Assembly: GCF_001618425.1 (NCBI RefSeq)
Contig: NZ_BDCU01000025.1
Span: forward strand, 1 to 60,624
Reading direction: 5' to 3'
Length of the DNA stretch: 60,624 nucleotides
DNA from: Nocardia fusca NBRC 14340
GTDB lineage: Bacteria; Actinomycetota; Actinomycetes; Mycobacteriales; Mycobacteriaceae
This document shows, one piece after another, positions 42,312 to 51,341 of the stretch (positions within the stretch are counted from its first letter, which is position 1; every line of letters begins with the position of its first letter). Under the pieces are notes generated by a model. That model was not told the DNA's origin, did no database searches, and saw nothing but the letters and a program-made list of their open reading frames with translations. A program made the position numbers and the translations under genes.

Positions 42312-42660
42312 GGCAGGAGGCTAGCGCAATCCGGCCGATCGGTGACGGGTGTCTCTGTGCCGACGTTTGCCCGGGTTCCCCCATCAGGCGTACCTCCGCC
42401 TTCGCTGCGGCCGTGCGTGGGCTGTCGACGGGCTTTGCCCGGCTGTGCCACTAGGCGTACCTCCGCCTTCGCTGCGGCCGTGCGCGGGCTGTCGACGGGC
42501 TTTGCCCGGCTGTGCCACTAGGCTTGGACACCGAACGCGCCAACCCACAGCCGACCCCAGTCGATCGCGTACTCGAGGAGTCGATACCGATGATGCGATA
42601 CCAACGCCAACGCTTCGGCCTCCGCGGACCGCATGCCCCCGCTCCGGAGGGGGGACGGTG
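42312..42660. promoter_or_regulatory. glpK-glpD divergent region, mostly repeats
   Basis: 349 bp between divergent starts. The middle is taken up by two 67-bp repeats (42386-42519), leaving about 74 bp on the glpK side and 141 bp on the glpD side for promoters. TACTCGAGGAGTCGATA near 42572 is partly palindromic. GGAGGGG at 42649-42655 is the glpD ribosome-binding site. Confidence 0.4.
42386..42519 (-). repeat. Dispersed 67-bp repeat, two tandem copies, inverted orientation
   Basis: Copies at 42386-42452 and 42453-42519 have a period of 67 bp and differ at a single position (GTGCGTGGG against GTGCGCGGG). Each starts AGGCGTACCTCCGCCTTCGC. In reverse complement they match 25343-25412 closely and 12551-12689 more distantly. 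Confidence 0.88.
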
Positions 42661-44391
42661 ATGTTGCAGCCGGGATCGCAGTTCCTCGGACCCGATCAGC
42701 GCCGTTCCGCATGGGAACACTTGAACAAGGACCACTTCGATGTGATCGTCGTGGGCGGCGGTGTCGTGGGCGCCGGGATCGCGCTCGACGCCGCGACCCG
42801 CGGCCTGAAGGTGGCGCTGGTGGAGGCGCGCGATCTGGCCTCGGGGACCTCCAGCCGGTCGTCCAAGATGTTCCACGGTGGCCTGCGGTATCTGGAACAG
42901 CTCGAATTCGGCCTGGTGCGCGAGGCGTTGAAGGAACGCGAACTGTCCATGTCGCATCTGGCGCCGCACCTGGTGAAACCCCTGCGGTTCCTCTACCCGC
43001 TCACCCGGCGGGCGTGGGAGCGGCCCTACGTCGCGGCGGGACTGTTCCTCTACGACACCATGGGCGGGGCGAAATCCGTTTCCGGGCAGCGGCACCTGTC
43101 GCGGCACGGCGCGTTGCGGTTGGCTCCGGGCATGCGGCGCAACTCGATGATCGGCGGGATCAGCTACTACGACACAGTGGTGGACGACGCCCGGCACACC
43201 ATGACCGTCGCCCGTACCGCCGCCCACTACGGCGCGGTGATCCGCACCTCCACCCAGGTGGTGGGGTTCCTGCGGGAAGCCGACCGGGTGGTCGGCGTGC
43301 AGGTACGCGACAGCGAGGACGGGACCACCGGTGAGGTGCGCGGTCACGTGGTGATCAACGCGGCCGGTGTGTGGACCGACGAGGTGCAGGCCCTGTCGCA
43401 GCAGCGTGGCCGGTTCCATGTGCGGGCCTCCAAGGGCGTGCACATCGTGGTCCCGCGTGATCGGATCGTCAGCGACGCCGCGATCATCCTGCGCACCGCC
43501 ACCTCGGTGCTGTTCGTGATCCCGTGGGGCGCGCACTGGATCATCGGCACCACCGACACCGACTGGAATCTCGACCTGGCCCATCCGGCCGCCACCAAAG
43601 CCGATATCGACTACCTGCTGGAACGGGTGAACGAGGTGCTGGTCACCCCGCTGACCCATGCCGATATCGACGGGGTGTACGCGGGCCTGCGCCCGCTCCT
43701 GGCCGGGGAGAGCGACGAGACCTCGAAACTGTCGCGTGAGCACGCCGTCGCGCGGATCGCGCCGGGACTGGTCGCCATCGCCGGCGGCAAGTACACGACC
43801 TACCGGGTGATGGCCTACGACGCGGTGGACGAGGCCGCCCAGGACATCCCCGCCCGGGTCTCGCCCTCGATCACCGAGAAGGTGCCGCTGCTCGGCGCCG
43901 ACGGTTATTTCGCGCTGGTCAACCAGACCGTGCAACTGGCCGAAGACTACGGAATACACCCGTACCGGGTGAAACATCTGCTGGACCGCTACGGTTCGCT
44001 CGTCGACGAGGTCATGGCGCTGGCCGCCGACCGCCCCGACCTGAAACAGCCGATCGCCGCGGCCCCATCCTATCTGCGGGTGGAAGCGGTGTACGCCGTG
44101 GCCGCGGAGGGTGCGCTGCACCTCGACGATGTGCTCGCCCGGCGCACCCGGATCTCCATCGAGTACCCGCACCGCGGCGGTGAATGCGCCGAGGAGGTCG
44201 CCGGGCTGATCGCCCCGGTGCTCGGCTGGAGCGACGCGGAGACCGACCGCGAGGTCCGGACCTATCTGGCCCGGGTGGACGCCGAGGTGCGGTCGCAGAC
44301 CCAGCCCGACGATGCCTCCGCCGATGCGTTGCGGATCGCCGCGCCCGAACCCCGGTCGGAAATCCTGGAGCCGGTGCCCACCGAGGGCTGA
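42661..44391 (+). CDS. glpD: Aerobic glycerol-3-phosphate dehydrogenase
   Basis: 576 residues. It oxidises glycerol-3-phosphate to dihydroxyacetone phosphate at the membrane, feeding quinone. FAD-binding VIVVGGGVVGAGIALDAA (about 29-46) and the family signature SSKMFHGGLRYLEQ follow. IPWGAHWIIGTTDTDW and the C-terminal domain after SREHAVARIAPG complete the family. ATG 42661 follows GGAGGGG; the open frame upstream is translated repeat sequence. Confidence 0.95.
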   Translation: MLQPGSQFLGPDQRRSAWEHLNKDHFDVIVVGGGVVGAGIALDAATRGLKVALVEARDLASGTSSRSSKMFHGGLRYLEQLEFGLVREALKERELSMSHLAPHLVKPLRFLYPLTRRAWERPYVAAGLFLYDTMGGAKSVSGQRHLSRHGALRLAPGMRRNSMIGGISYYDTVVDDARHTMTVARTAAHYGAVIRTSTQVVGFLREADRVVGVQVRDSEDGTTGEVRGHVVINAAGVWTDEVQALSQQRGRFHVRASKGVHIVVPRDRIVSDAAIILRTATSVLFVIPWGAHWIIGTTDTDWNLDLAHPAATKADIDYLLERVNEVLVTPLTHADIDGVYAGLRPLLAGESDETSKLSREHAVARIAPGLVAIAGGKYTTYRVMAYDAVDEAAQDIPARVSPSITEKVPLLGADGYFALVNQTVQLAEDYGIHPYRVKHLLDRYGSLVDEVMALAADRPDLKQPIAAAPSYLRVEAVYAVAAEGALHLDDVLARRTRISIEYPHRGGECAEEVAGLIAPVLGWSDAETDREVRTYLARVDAEVRSQTQPDDASADALRIAAPEPRSEILEPVPTEG

Positions 44392-44419
44392 ACCATCCCG
44401 CGCCGCGGCGGACTGCCGC

Positions 44420-44608
44420 TCAGTGGGAGGCCGGGTGGTGGCTCGGCGTCGTGGTGGTCGCCGGGCCGAGCGGTACGGGGGCCGGCGCCTGCGGGGTCGC
44501 GGCGGGATGCAGCAGGAAGTAGCAGAACGCCGCGGTCGCCACGATGGCCAGCACCGCGGAGAGCAGTTTGCCGGTGAGGGCAGCCAGTCGGACGGCTCGG
44601 GTGTTCAT
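44420..44608 (-). CDS. Small single-pass membrane protein, hypothetical
   Basis: 62 residues. A basic start (MNTRAVRLAALTGK) leads to one membrane helix (LLSAVLAIVATAAFCYFLL) and a Pro/Thr/His-rich tail (TTTTPSHHPASH). GCAGG precedes the ATG by a few bases. It sits between the glpD stop and the nei2 stop. No family is recognised; the clean topology favours a real gene, but the evidence is limited. Confidence 0.45.
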   Translation of the reverse strand: MNTRAVRLAALTGKLLSAVLAIVATAAFCYFLLHPAATPQAPAPVPLGPATTTTPSHHPASH

Positions 44609-44721
44609 GGGACCTGCTTCCGGTGCGGTACCCGTGTGTCGTCGGAAAGCGGCCGATCATTACTACGCTCATGGCGGCTGTCACAGAAGAGGCGACGGCC
44701 GGCGTGCGACAGCGTACGTGC

Positions 44722-45501
44722 TCAGGCGGGTGGGACCTGGCATTTGGGGCAGTAGTAGATACCGCGTTCCCGGTAGCTCACCCGGTCGTCGCGTGGCATC
44801 TTCTCCCCCAGCATGTCGACCCGCAGGGGGGTCCCGCACCGGCGGCAGGGCCGGTGGGCCAGGCCGTAGACCAGCGGTCGCCAGGGTGGCCCGTGCGCGG
44901 CCCGATACATTACGCGCTGCGCTTCGTTCACCAGCGCCGGCAGATCCTCCACTTCACCCACCGGGCGCGCCGGATGGACCCGGCGCAGATAGCAGATCTC
45001 GCTGCGGTAGATATTGCCGATCCCGGCCAGATTGCGCTGATCGAGCAGGGCGACACCGATCGGGATATCCGGTGCGCGGGTGAGCCGGTCCAACGCCTCG
45101 GCGGGATCCCAGCCGGGACCGAGCAGATCCGGCCCCAGATGATCGATGGCGGTGTGTTCGTCCCGGCGGCGCAGCACCTCCACCAGGCCGAGATCGAATC
45201 CGACTGCCTCGGCCTCCGCGGTGCCGAGCACGATCCGGGCGGCGACCCGCGGTTTGGTCCAGCGCTGCCCGCAGTGGAAGACCCGCCAGCTGCCCTCCAT
45301 CTTCAGATGGGTGTGCACACTGACCGTCTCGGTGCGGACGAACAGATGCTTCCCGTAGCTGCCCACGCTCTCCACGACCTGGCCGCGCAGATCGACGGTC
45401 GCGTAGCGGGGCACCCGGAAATCGCTGCGGGTCAGCGTCGCGCCCTCGAGTGCGGCGCGCAGTCGCCGCGCGGCGCGGAAAACGGCATCACCCTCCGGCA
45501 T
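44722..45501 (-). CDS. nei2: DNA glycosylase/AP lyase, endonuclease VIII-like
   Basis: 259 residues of the Fpg/Nei family, excising oxidised bases. The mature N-terminus PEGD provides the catalytic Pro2 and Glu3; the beta-hairpin Lys is in SYGKHLFVR. The helix-two-turn-helix lies around LLDQRNLAGIGNIYRSEICYL, and the C-terminal zinc finger is CRRCGT...YYCPKCQ. ATG 45501 is fixed by the need for Met-Pro-Glu-Gly. It is downstream of lhr on the same strand, as in mycobacteria. Confidence 0.93.
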   Translation of the reverse strand: MPEGDAVFRAARRLRAALEGATLTRSDFRVPRYATVDLRGQVVESVGSYGKHLFVRTETVSVHTHLKMEGSWRVFHCGQRWTKPRVAARIVLGTAEAEAVGFDLGLVEVLRRRDEHTAIDHLGPDLLGPGWDPAEALDRLTRAPDIPIGVALLDQRNLAGIGNIYRSEICYLRRVHPARPVGEVEDLPALVNEAQRVMYRAAHGPPWRPLVYGLAHRPCRRCGTPLRVDMLGEKMPRDDRVSYRERGIYYCPKCQVPPA

Positions 45502-45600
45502 GAGCGCCAGTATCCCTCGGCGTCGCCTCCGGCGCCGCGAGGTCGGGGCGGTGTTCGCGGCCCGGCCTCGGGGCGGCCGGCTCGAGGCCGACACCAGGGT

Positions 45601-45770
45601 AAGTGCTCAATGGTCGCGTCTCTGTGGTTGGTCGACCGGCACTGGCTCGGTCACGGCGTTCGTTCACGTAACCGGGGCGGGCCCGACTGTGCATATGTGT
45701 CTCGATCACCTGGGTGGGCTCACGACACTGGAAGTGCTCAATGGTCGCCTCTCTATGTGCGGCCGACCGC
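45601..45770. repeat. Two copies of a roughly 40-bp repeat in the lhr-nei2 gap
   Basis: AAGTGCTCAATGGTCGC begins copies at 45601 and 45732, 131 bp apart; each continues about 22 bp to a GGTCGACCGG or GGCCGACCGC end. A third copy (34681-34721) lies inside the 422-bp element. The copy at 45732 overlaps the lhr stop codon. The rest of 45502-45752 holds no gene. Confidence 0.7.
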
Positions 45771-48700
45771 ACGCCGTAGGCGCAGGCCCTGCGGGGTGGT
45801 GGCGAAACCGGCTGCGGTGAGGAACTCGGCGAAGGTGTTGCCGTGCACCGATTCGCCGTCGACCCGATCGATGACCAGTGAATCCGCCCGGCCGGTCCGG
45901 ACGAGATCGGCCAGGGCGCCCGCTGCCGCCTGCCGGGCGGCAGGATCCTCGGTGCAGGTGAGCAGGGTTTTTCCGCCGCGTTCCAGATAGAGGACCAGCT
46001 CTCCGTCGACCAGTACGACCAGCGCGCCCGCCTTGCGGCCCGGCCGGTGACCGGGCCCGCCCTCGGTTTTGGGCCAGGGCAGGGCGGCGCCGTAGGGGTT
46101 GGCCGGATCGCAGGCCGCCAGGGCCAGCGCCGCCCCGGCGGGCCGCCGGTCGCCGTCGAACGAGCGCAGCCGGTCCACCACGTCGGTGGTGGAGAACTGC
46201 GCGCCGCCCAGCGAGTCGACGAAGTATCCGCGGCGGCAGCGGCCGCGGTCCTCGAACTCGCTGAGCACGCGGTACACCAGTGCGAAACCGCCGGGCACGC
46301 CCTCGCTCTGTACCGAACCCTTGGTCAGCACGCCGTAGCGCTCGAGCAGCAGGTCGGCGGTGGCGTGCGCGCGGACCGTGTTGTCGGTCGCGCGCTCGGG
46401 TAGCAGCGACCAGCGCCCGGCCACGGTGGGCGGACCAGACCGGCTCGGCATCGCCGGCCGGGGAAGGTAGGTGCGGCCGCGGGGGGCGCGCCGCGGGGTG
46501 CGGTGCGCGGCCGGGGCCCGGGTGGAGCCGGAGAGCCGGGCGCGCACCGGGGCGAACGTATCGCCGGAGACGAGGCCCGCCCACACCAGGTCCCACAGGG
46601 CTGCCGCGACCGCGGCATCGTCCAGCAAGCCCGTCGCGTCCGACAGTTGGCGGAAGAAGTACGCGCCGCCACTGTGTAATACCGAAGGAGCGGGATCGGC
46701 TTCGGACCGGTGGTCCGGCCCGGCGGTGAGCGCGGGTCCGGCGCCGAGCGCGCTCAGCAGCGCCAGCTGGGTTTCGGTGAACTCGGGATCGTCGGCCGGT
46801 GACAGGGTGAGCGGAGCCTGATCGGCCGGATGCAGCGCGATCCAGCCGTCCTTGGCGTTGATAGCGCCGTGGCCGGACCAGCGCACCTCGCCGGTGGCCA
46901 TGAGCTCGTCGAGGAAGGCAGGGGTGTAATCGCGGACCCGGGCCGGGAACACCAGCGATTCCCACGCCGAAGCCGGCACCGGGACGCCGGCGAGCTGTTC
47001 CACCACCGTCGCCACGCCGTCGATTCCGCGCAACTCGCCGGTGCCGATGTGTTGCCAATCAGGCAGGAACCGGCCGAAGGTTGCGGTGGACACCGGTTCG
47101 ACCTCGTGCCGGGCGGCGGCGAGGCTGCGCCGCCGCAACCGCCGCAGCACCTGGGCGTCGCACCACTCCGAACCGCCGGTCTCCGGGGTGAACTCACCCT
47201 CCACCACGCGTTTCTCGAGACCGAGACGGTGTAGCGCGGCCGCCGCGACCGCGGGGCCCAGACCGAATCGGTGCGCGACCGACTCGGTGGTGAAGGGCCC
47301 GTGTGTGCGGGCGTAGCGGGCCACCAGATCACCGAGCGGATCGGGTACCGGTTCGATGAAGGCGGCCGGGGTGCCGATCGGCAGGGGCACTCCCAGCGCA
47401 TCGCGCAGGCGGGATGCGTCCTCGATGGCGGCCCACCACGTCTGTCCCGCATAGGAGACCTCGAGCGCGCGCCGGGCGCCGGCGAGTTCGGTGAACCAGT
47501 CCGCGGGGTCCGCACGGCAGCGCTCCCGCGCCTCGGCGGGGGTCAGCGGGCCGAGTAACCGCAGCAGATCGGCCAGGCCCTCCATATCCCGCGCGTGACG
47601 TTCCGGCGTGCGGCGCTGGAGCTCCAGTTCGACCTGGGCGATGACCTCACTGTCCAGCAGTTCCCGCAACTCCACCCGGCCGAGCAGTTCGGCGAGCAGG
47701 GCGGAGTCCAGGGACAGGGCCGCGGCGCGCCGTTCGGCCAGCGGACTGTCGCCGTCGTACATGAACTGGCCGATGTAGTCGAACAGCAGCGCGTTGGCGA
47801 ACGGGGACGGGGTGGCCGTCTCCACCTCGACCAGTCGCACCCGGCGGCGCGCCACCGCGGTGAGCAGCTCCCGTAGTGCGGGCAGATCGTACACATCGCG
47901 CAGGCATTCGCGCACCGTCTCCAGCAGGATCGGGAAGTCCGGGAATTTCCGTGCCACATCCAGTAACTGGGCCGATCGCTGCCGCTGCTGCCACAGTGGC
48001 GCGCGCCGTCCGGGATCGCGGCGCGGCAGCAGCAGCGCCCGGGCCGCGCACTCCCGGAAACGGGACGCGAACAGTGCCGACCCGCCGACCTGTTCGGTGA
48101 CCAGGTCGTCGATCTCGTCGGGTTCGAAGACGAACAGTTCCGCACCCGGCGGCTCGTCGGTGGTGTCGGGCAGCCGCACCACGATGCCGTCGTCGGAGGC
48201 GTTCGGCGCGGCATCGACGCCGAAGCGTTCCCGCAGGCGGGCGCCCACGGCCAGCGCCCAGGCCGCGTGCACCGGCATTCCGTAGGGCGAGTGCAGGACC
48301 AGGCGCCAGTCACCGAGTTCGTCGCGGAAACGTTCGACCACCAGGGTGCGGTCGGTGGGCAACCGCCCGGTCGCGTTGCGCTGGTCTTCCAGCAGCGCAC
48401 GCAGATTCGCGGTCGCGTTCTCGTCGAGCCCGGCCGCGGTGGTCTGGTCGGTGAGGGTTTCCGGGGAAGTCTGCGTACCGGCCCGGCGGACGAACTCGCC
48501 CAGCGCGGCACCGAGTTCGGCCGGGCGGCCGAGTGAATCACCGTGCCAGAACGGCAAGCGCCCGGGGTGGCCGAAGGCGGGGGTCACCAGGACGCGGTCG
48601 TAGGTGATGTCCTCGATCCGCCAGCTGGTGGCGCCGAGGGCGAAGACATCGCCGACCCGCGACTCGTAGACCATCTCCTCGTCGAGTTCGCCCACCCGCG

Positions 48701-50300
48701 ACGCCTTTTCGCCGACCATGTACACCGCGAACATGCCGCGATCGGGGATCGCGCCGCCCGAGGTCACCGCCAGCCGTTGAGCGCCCGGGCGGCCGGTGAG
48801 GGTGCCGGCGTCGCGGTCCCAGACCAGGCGCGGCCGGAGTTCGGCGAACTCGTCGGAGGGGTAGCGGCCGGCCAGCAGATCCAATACCGCCTCGTAGGAG
48901 GAACGGGGGAGCGCGGCATAGCTGCCGGTGCCGCGCACGGTGTCGAACCAGGTGTCGACGTCCAGCGGTTCCAGGGCGCAGGCCGCGACCGTCTGCTGGG
49001 CGAGGATGTCCAGTGGATGCGCGGGTATCTTCAGCGCCTCGATCTGCCCGGCCAGCATCCGCTGCGCGGTCACCGCGCAGTGCACCACGTCGGTGCGGTG
49101 CTTGGGGAAGAGCACTCCGCGCGATATCTCGCCCACTTGATGGCCGGCCCGGCCGATGCGCTGCAACCCGCTCGCCACCGAGGGGGGCGCCTCGACCTGC
49201 ACGACGAGGTCCACCGCGCCCATATCGATACCGAGTTCGAGACTGCTGGTGGCCACCACGCAGCGCAGCCGGCCGCTTTTGAGGTCGTCCTCGATCAGGG
49301 CCCGCTGTTCCTTGCTGACCGAACCGTGGTGCGCCCGGGCCAGCAGCGGTTCGGCGCCGTGGTTGACCTCGGTGGACGGGCCGAGCTGGGCGGGCGGGGC
49401 ATGGGCCGTGTCGACGGATTCGCCCAGCCGTCCGGCGTAGGCCTCGTTCAGCCGGGCGGTCAGCCGTTCGGCGAGCCGGCGCGAATTGGCGAATACGATC
49501 GACGAACGGTGTTCGAGTACGAGTTCGACGATCGCCTCGTCCACATGCGGCCACAGCGATCCGGGCTGGTCGGACTCGCCCGGCTCGGTCATATCCGGGA
49601 CCGGGACCCGCACCGAGAGGTCGAAGGTCTTGGGTGCGGGCGGGTTGACGACGGTGATCGGCGCCGAGCCCACCAGGAACCGGCCCACCGCCTCGGGTGG
49701 CCGGACGGTCGCGGACAGGCCGATCCGCTGCGCCGGTCGTTCGGTGAGGGTGTCCAGCCGGGCCAGGGACAGCGCCAGATGCGACCCCCGCTTCGAACCG
49801 GCGATGGCGTGCACCTCGTCCACGATGACCGTGCGCACGCCGCGCAGGGTTTCCCGGGCCGCGGAGGTGAGCATCAGGAACAGCGATTCCGGGGTGGTGA
49901 TGAGGATGTCGGGCGGGGTGCGCTGCAACCGGCGGCGCTCCTGCGCGGTGGTGTCACCGGAACGGACGCCGACGCTGATCTCCGGGGCCGGCAGACCGAG
50001 GCGGCGGGCCGTCTGGCGCACCCCCACCAGCGGCGCGCGCAGATTCCGCTCCACGTCCACGGCCAAGGCCTTGAGCGGGGAGATGTAGAGCACCGAGGTA
50101 CCCACTTCCGGCGGATCGGCCGCGGCCAGCCGGTCGATGGCCCACAGGAACGCCGACAGGGTCTTGCCGGACCCTGTCGGCGCGATCACCAGGGTGTGCT
50201 CACCGGCCGCGATCGCCTGCCACGCACCCAGTTGGGCGGCCGTCGGCGCGGGGAACGCACCGTCGAACCACTGCTGGGTGGCGGCGGAGAACTCGGTCAC
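45753..50300 (-). CDS. lhr: Lhr family ATP-dependent DNA helicase
   Basis: 1515 residues, the long mycobacterial-type Lhr, a 3'-5' ssDNA translocase linked to DNA repair. Helicase motifs: APTGSGKTLSAFL (Walker A), ITTPESLFLML, VDEVHAIAGSKRG (DEVH), GLSATV, and QRIGRAGHQVG (motif VI). A winged-helix and beta-barrel region follows, then a long C-terminal part with ARRRVRLVEVETATPSPFA. GTG 50300 is chosen over ATG 50330 because VTEFSAATQQWF is the normal start. The last codons (VGRT, stop) derive from a repeat, suggesting an altered C-terminus. Confidence 0.95.
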   Translation of the reverse strand: MTEFSAATQQWFDGAFPAPTAAQLGAWQAIAAGEHTLVIAPTGSGKTLSAFLWAIDRLAAADPPEVGTSVLYISPLKALAVDVERNLRAPLVGVRQTARRLGLPAPEISVGVRSGDTTAQERRRLQRTPPDILITTPESLFLMLTSAARETLRGVRTVIVDEVHAIAGSKRGSHLALSLARLDTLTERPAQRIGLSATVRPPEAVGRFLVGSAPITVVNPPAPKTFDLSVRVPVPDMTEPGESDQPGSLWPHVDEAIVELVLEHRSSIVFANSRRLAERLTARLNEAYAGRLGESVDTAHAPPAQLGPSTEVNHGAEPLLARAHHGSVSKEQRALIEDDLKSGRLRCVVATSSLELGIDMGAVDLVVQVEAPPSVASGLQRIGRAGHQVGEISRGVLFPKHRTDVVHCAVTAQRMLAGQIEALKIPAHPLDILAQQTVAACALEPLDVDTWFDTVRGTGSYAALPRSSYEAVLDLLAGRYPSDEFAELRPRLVWDRDAGTLTGRPGAQRLAVTSGGAIPDRGMFAVYMVGEKASRVGELDEEMVYESRVGDVFALGATSWRIEDITYDRVLVTPAFGHPGRLPFWHGDSLGRPAELGAALGEFVRRAGTQTSPETLTDQTTAAGLDENATANLRALLEDQRNATGRLPTDRTLVVERFRDELGDWRLVLHSPYGMPVHAAWALAVGARLRERFGVDAAPNASDDGIVVRLPDTTDEPPGAELFVFEPDEIDDLVTEQVGGSALFASRFRECAARALLLPRRDPGRRAPLWQQRQRSAQLLDVARKFPDFPILLETVRECLRDVYDLPALRELLTAVARRRVRLVEVETATPSPFANALLFDYIGQFMYDGDSPLAERRAAALSLDSALLAELLGRVELRELLDSEVIAQVELELQRRTPERHARDMEGLADLLRLLGPLTPAEARERCRADPADWFTELAGARRALEVSYAGQTWWAAIEDASRLRDALGVPLPIGTPAAFIEPVPDPLGDLVARYARTHGPFTTESVAHRFGLGPAVAAAALHRLGLEKRVVEGEFTPETGGSEWCDAQVLRRLRRRSLAAARHEVEPVSTATFGRFLPDWQHIGTGELRGIDGVATVVEQLAGVPVPASAWESLVFPARVRDYTPAFLDELMATGEVRWSGHGAINAKDGWIALHPADQAPLTLSPADDPEFTETQLALLSALGAGPALTAGPDHRSEADPAPSVLHSGGAYFFRQLSDATGLLDDAAVAAALWDLVWAGLVSGDTFAPVRARLSGSTRAPAAHRTPRRAPRGRTYLPRPAMPSRSGPPTVAGRWSLLPERATDNTVRAHATADLLLERYGVLTKGSVQSEGVPGGFALVYRVLSEFEDRGRCRRGYFVDSLGGAQFSTTDVVDRLRSFDGDRRPAGAALALAACDPANPYGAALPWPKTEGGPGHRPGRKAGALVVLVDGELVLYLERGGKTLLTCTEDPAARQAAAGALADLVRTGRADSLVIDRVDGESVHGNTFAEFLTAAGFATTPQGLRLRRAVGRT

Positions 50301-50379
50301 GGAAACCAGTGTGCACCGGAGCACCGACACCGGGACGGTCGCGACCCGGCCGGCGCGCGCCGGCCGGGCGACCGACGGG

Positions 50380-50658
50380 TCAGGCCGGGGCTCCGTCGAC
50401 CAGATCGGGCCCGGTGTACCCCGGGCCGGTGAATTCTGTTTCGGCGAGGTCGGGCGAGAACAGGTCGGGGGTCCGGTTCTCGGTGACGAGTCCGGCCAGC
50501 CGGATCAGGTCCTCGGTGGTCACCCCGCCGACCGGCCGGAACTCCCGGCTGAGTCGGCGGCGGAGGAATTCGGTACGGGATATACCCAGGCCGTTGGCTT
50601 GCCGGTCGATCTCGTCGATGACCGCACCGGGCACGGCGCGGATGAGTATGTCTGTCAT
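50380..50658 (-). CDS. Ribbon-helix-helix antitoxin, no partner toxin found
   Basis: 92 residues. TDILIRAVPGAVIDEIDRQA followed by GLGISRTEFLRRRLSREF is the N-terminal ribbon-helix-helix of VapB-like antitoxins (strand, helix, GISRTE turn, basic helix). The C-terminal half is acidic and Pro/Gly-rich (LAETEFTGPGYTGPD), where such antitoxins normally wrap their toxin. No PIN-domain or other small toxin gene follows on this strand; lhr begins 79 bp on. This is the second orphan antitoxin in the window. Confidence 0.75.
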   Translation of the reverse strand: MTDILIRAVPGAVIDEIDRQANGLGISRTEFLRRRLSREFRPVGGVTTEDLIRLAGLVTENRTPDLFSPDLAETEFTGPGYTGPDLVDGAPA

Positions 50659-50762
50659 TCCTCGATCACCTCCTGGCTGGCAGCGGGGCACGATGGACCG
50701 GCAGCCGTGGTGGTGCTTCGAGTCGGCTACCGGTGACAGTCCGGCGTTTCTATGCTTCGACG

Positions 50763-51341
50763 GTGCCTGGTGTTCGGAAACTCGATCTGATCTCCCACGG
50801 CCTCACCGACGCGTCACGGGCGGTGCGTTTCCCGGCCGATGAACCGCTCACCCCGGTGGGGCGGGCGATGCCGGCGGACCGGGCGGTCGAACCACCGGCA
50901 GGCGCACGGATAGCCGCGGGCCCGGAGCGGCGGACCAGAGAGACTGCCCGGCTACTGGGCTTGGATGCCGCACCACTATCGAGATTACGCGATCTCGGCG
51001 CGGGCGCCTGGCATGGTGCGGAACCGGGCCTGCTGCCGCCGGAAGAATTGGGCCGCCGGCTCACCGATCCCGGCTACCGCGGCGAGTCCGTCCTGGACCT
51101 GCTGGACCGGGTCCGCGGGTGGCTCGACGAGCCGGCCGCGGGCGAGGCGCCGCGTACGATCGCGGTGACCCCTCCGGCGGTGATCCGGGCCGTACTGGTC
51201 GTGGCCCTGGCGGCCGCGCCGGAATCGTTCTGGCGTGTCGATGTGGCGCCGGGCGCCCGGGTCCGGCTGCCTCACCGGACCGCGTGGACGCTGCGGTTGA
51301 ATCGACCCGCCCGGGCTACTGGGTGTTCAGGGCGACCGTAG
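50763..51341 (+). CDS. Histidine-phosphatase-like protein
   Basis: 192 residues from GTG 50763 (VPGVRKLDLISHG). The fold pattern fits the branch-1 histidine phosphatases: LISHGLTDASR at the start, LTPVGR, AGPERRTRETARLLG, a central Glu region, and a late second His-like position. The usual R-H-G is S-H-G here, so the first catalytic Arg is missing and activity may be lost or changed. The last 26 bp overlap the convergent kinase gene. Confidence 0.65.
   Translation: MPGVRKLDLISHGLTDASRAVRFPADEPLTPVGRAMPADRAVEPPAGARIAAGPERRTRETARLLGLDAAPLSRLRDLGAGAWHGAEPGLLPPEELGRRLTDPGYRGESVLDLLDRVRGWLDEPAAGEAPRTIAVTPPAVIRAVLVVALAAAPESFWRVDVAPGARVRLPHRTAWTLRLNRPARATGCSGRP

Noticed and set aside
42451..44172. 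573-codon open frame on the minus strand opposite glpD
   Set aside because: Shadow frame that also runs into the 67-bp repeats; glpD motifs are on the other strand.
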